In this document: piece after piece, positions 4,643 to 6,071 of the stretch
Layout of the letters: every line of letters starts with the position of its first letter
How positions within the stretch are numbered: position 1 is the stretch's first letter
Source of the DNA: Chloroflexota bacterium
GTDB lineage: Bacteria; Chloroflexota; Dehalococcoidia; Lucifugimonadales; Australimonadaceae
Reading direction: 5' to 3'
DNA length: 6,071 nucleotides
NCBI GenBank assembly: GCA_028875085.1
Contig: JAPPFU010000129.1
Coordinates: 1-6,071, forward strand
Position numbers and translations under genes: made by a program
The notes under the pieces: model-generated
Seen by the model: the letters and a program-made list of their open reading frames with translations, nothing else
Told to the model about the DNA's origin: nothing
Databases searched by the model: none

Positions 4643-6071
4643 CTACGCTCCGGCGCGGGCGATGGCCTCGCGCAACGCCTCCAACACGCGCTCGGGCGTA
4701 AAGCCTAGTTCGCGCATGGCCACCGCACCCGGCGCCGACGCGCCGAACCGGTCGAGGCCAACGGCCACGCCGCGCTCGCCAATCCATCGCTCCCAGCCCA
4801 GCGTCGCGCCCGCCTCGACGGAGATGCGCGCGGGAACGCCGGGCGGCAGCACGCTGTCGCGGTAGGCGCGCGGCTGCTCCACGAACAACTCCCACGACGG
4901 CATAGAGACGACGCGCGCGGCGATGCCCTCGGCGTCCGCCAACCGCGCCGCCTCCAACGCGAGATGCACTTCGGAGCCGGTGGCGATGAGCAGGGCGTCG
5001 GGCGGCGACGCAGGCTCCCGCAGCACGTAGGCACCCTTGCCCGCCTCCCCGGCAGAGGGATAGGCGCGCCTGTCGAACACGGGCACGTTCTGCCGCGTGA
5101 ACACCAACGCCGTCGGGCCGTTCCGCCGCTCCAAGGCGGCGCGCCACGCGGCAGCGGTCTCCGTCGCATCGGCGGGGCGGATCATCGTCAGCCCAGGCAC
5201 GAGGCGCATGCCCATCAGATGCTCGATAGGCTGGTGCGTCGGCCCGTCCTCGCCGAGCGCGACGGAGTCGTGGGTGTAGATGAACACGACGCGCTGCTCC
5301 ATCAGCGCCGCGAGGCGCACGGGCGGGCGCATATAGTCGTAGAAGGCGAGGAAGGTGGCCGTGTAGGGGATGAGGCCGCCGTGGAGCGCCATGCCGTTGG
5401 CGATGGCGCCCATCGCGTGCTCCCGCACGCCGAACTGCACGTTCGCGTTCGCCTCCTCGAAACCGAAGTCGCCCCGCGCCGCGATGCGCGTGCTCGTGGA
5501 GGGCGCCAGGTCGCCGGAACCGCCCACGAGGCCGTGGACGGTCTGCGCCGCCACGTTGAGCACGCGGTTGGAGGCGACGCGCGTGGCCATCGCCTTGCCG
5601 TCCGCCGCCTCCGCGTCGAACAGGCCGTCGAACCTCGCATCCCAACCCTCCGGCAGGGCGCCGTCCAGGTCGCGGCGCAACTGCGCGGCCTCGGCGGGAT
5701 AGGCCGCCTCGTAGTCGGCCAAGCGCGCGCGCCAATCCGCGCGTTGCTGCTTGCCGCGCTCCAACGCGCCGCGCATATGCGCTAGCGCGGCGTCCGGAAT
5801 CTCGAACTCGCCGTACTCCCAGCCCAGCGCCTCCTTTGCGCCCTTGGCCTCCTCCGCGCCGAGCGCCGCGCCGTGGGCTTCCGCTGTACCCGCCTTGGTC
5901 GGCGCGCCGTAGCCGATGGTCGTCTTGCAGATGATGAGGCTGGGGCGCTCCGTCTCCGCCCGTGCCTCGGCGATGGCCGCGTCAACCACGTCCACGTCCA
6001 TGCCGTCGATGGGGCCAATCACGTGCCAGTCGTACGCGAGCCAGTCGCCGAACTCGCCTTCGGCGGCGCCG
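4643..6071 (-). CDS. tkt: Transketolase, C-terminal 475 residues (5' end off the window)
   Basis: A thiamine-diphosphate enzyme of the pentose phosphate and Calvin-type carbon rearrangements; it moves two-carbon ketol units between sugar phosphates in the cytoplasm. The visible part starts in the first domain near YDWHVIGPIDGMD, continues through SLIICKTTIGYGAPTKAGT and AHGAALG, and then covers the whole pyrimidine-binding and C-terminal domains. The catalytic glutamate that activates the cofactor is in FGVREHAMG (codon 5420-5422). The substrate-contacting histidines are in YTHDS (5270-5272) and GEDGPTHQP (5234-5236). TRQNVPVF and LIATGSEVHLAL are further family signatures. About 190-200 N-terminal residues, with the GDG cofactor motif, are missing beyond the right edge, judged by a usual length near 660. 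The reading frame is continuous to the edge; the GTG at 6022 is internal. The stop is TAG. The selenoprotein gene follows after 31 nt with no terminator between them. Confidence 0.97.
   Translation of the reverse strand, partial: GAAEGEFGDWLAYDWHVIGPIDGMDVDVVDAAIAEARAETERPSLIICKTTIGYGAPTKAGTAEAHGAALGAEEAKGAKEALGWEYGEFEIPDAALAHMRGALERGKQQRADWRARLADYEAAYPAEAAQLRRDLDGALPEGWDARFDGLFDAEAADGKAMATRVASNRVLNVAAQTVHGLVGGSGDLAPSTSTRIAARGDFGFEEANANVQFGVREHAMGAIANGMALHGGLIPYTATFLAFYDYMRPPVRLAALMEQRVVFIYTHDSVALGEDGPTHQPIEHLMGMRLVPGLTMIRPADATETAAAWRAALERRNGPTALVFTRQNVPVFDRRAYPSAGEAGKGAYVLREPASPPDALLIATGSEVHLALEAARLADAEGIAARVVSMPSWELFVEQPRAYRDSVLPPGVPARISVEAGATLGWERWIGERGVAVGLDRFGASAPGAVAMRELGFTPERVLEALREAIARAGA

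Noticed and set aside
3529..4701. A 390-codon plus-strand open frame
   Set aside because: It is antisense to the selenoprotein gene and has a low-complexity R/A/V/H composition with no recognisable domain.
4590..5735. A 381-codon minus-strand open frame overlapping the transketolase
   Set aside because: Wrong frame: an arginine/glycine-rich shadow, while the transketolase frame has all catalytic motifs.

Overview
This is a GC-rich window with a strong G/C bias at third codon positions. Every gene I can support lies on the minus strand, so transcription runs from high to low coordinates. In that order it holds: a transketolase (5' end off the window), a selenocysteine-containing GrdB/PrdB-like protein, a hicA-hicB toxin-antitoxin pair, a small four-helix membrane protein with an internal duplication, a zinc-dependent alcohol dehydrogenase, a 98-residue orphan protein, and the N-terminal part of a CDC48/VCP-type AAA ATPase that runs off the left edge. 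The large plus-strand reading frames are shadows of these genes.

The main result is the gene at 3415-4611. An ordinary gene caller splits it in two at an in-frame TGA (4132-4134). The frame continues on both sides with one family signature (…LLTPT-U-PLC…), and a hairpin with a G-rich tip begins 17 nt after the TGA, as expected of a bacterial SECIS. TGA also ends hicA and hicB, so it has not been reassigned throughout the genome. The product is therefore best read as a 398-residue selenoprotein with Sec160. It follows the transketolase by 31 nt, probably in one transcript. No glycine- or proline-reductase partner genes are visible, so its substrate is open.

Downstream, hicA and hicB form a tight two-gene unit with their own promoter-like sequence. 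A perfect 8-bp-arm inverted repeat exactly fills the -35/-10 spacer and is a likely HicB operator. The membrane protein repeats a 31-residue block 82 residues apart. Between the orphan gene and the AAA ATPase gene sits a perfect 29-bp palindrome that looks like a dispersed intergenic repeat.

Organism: a GC-rich bacterium that inserts selenocysteine. A bacterial CDC48-type ATPase, a GrdB-like selenoprotein and this type of palindrome make me think of Chloroflexota (Dehalococcoidia-like lineages), probably environmental. That is inference, not proof. No RNA genes, CRISPR arrays, transposases or gene-free stretches over 300 bases were seen.
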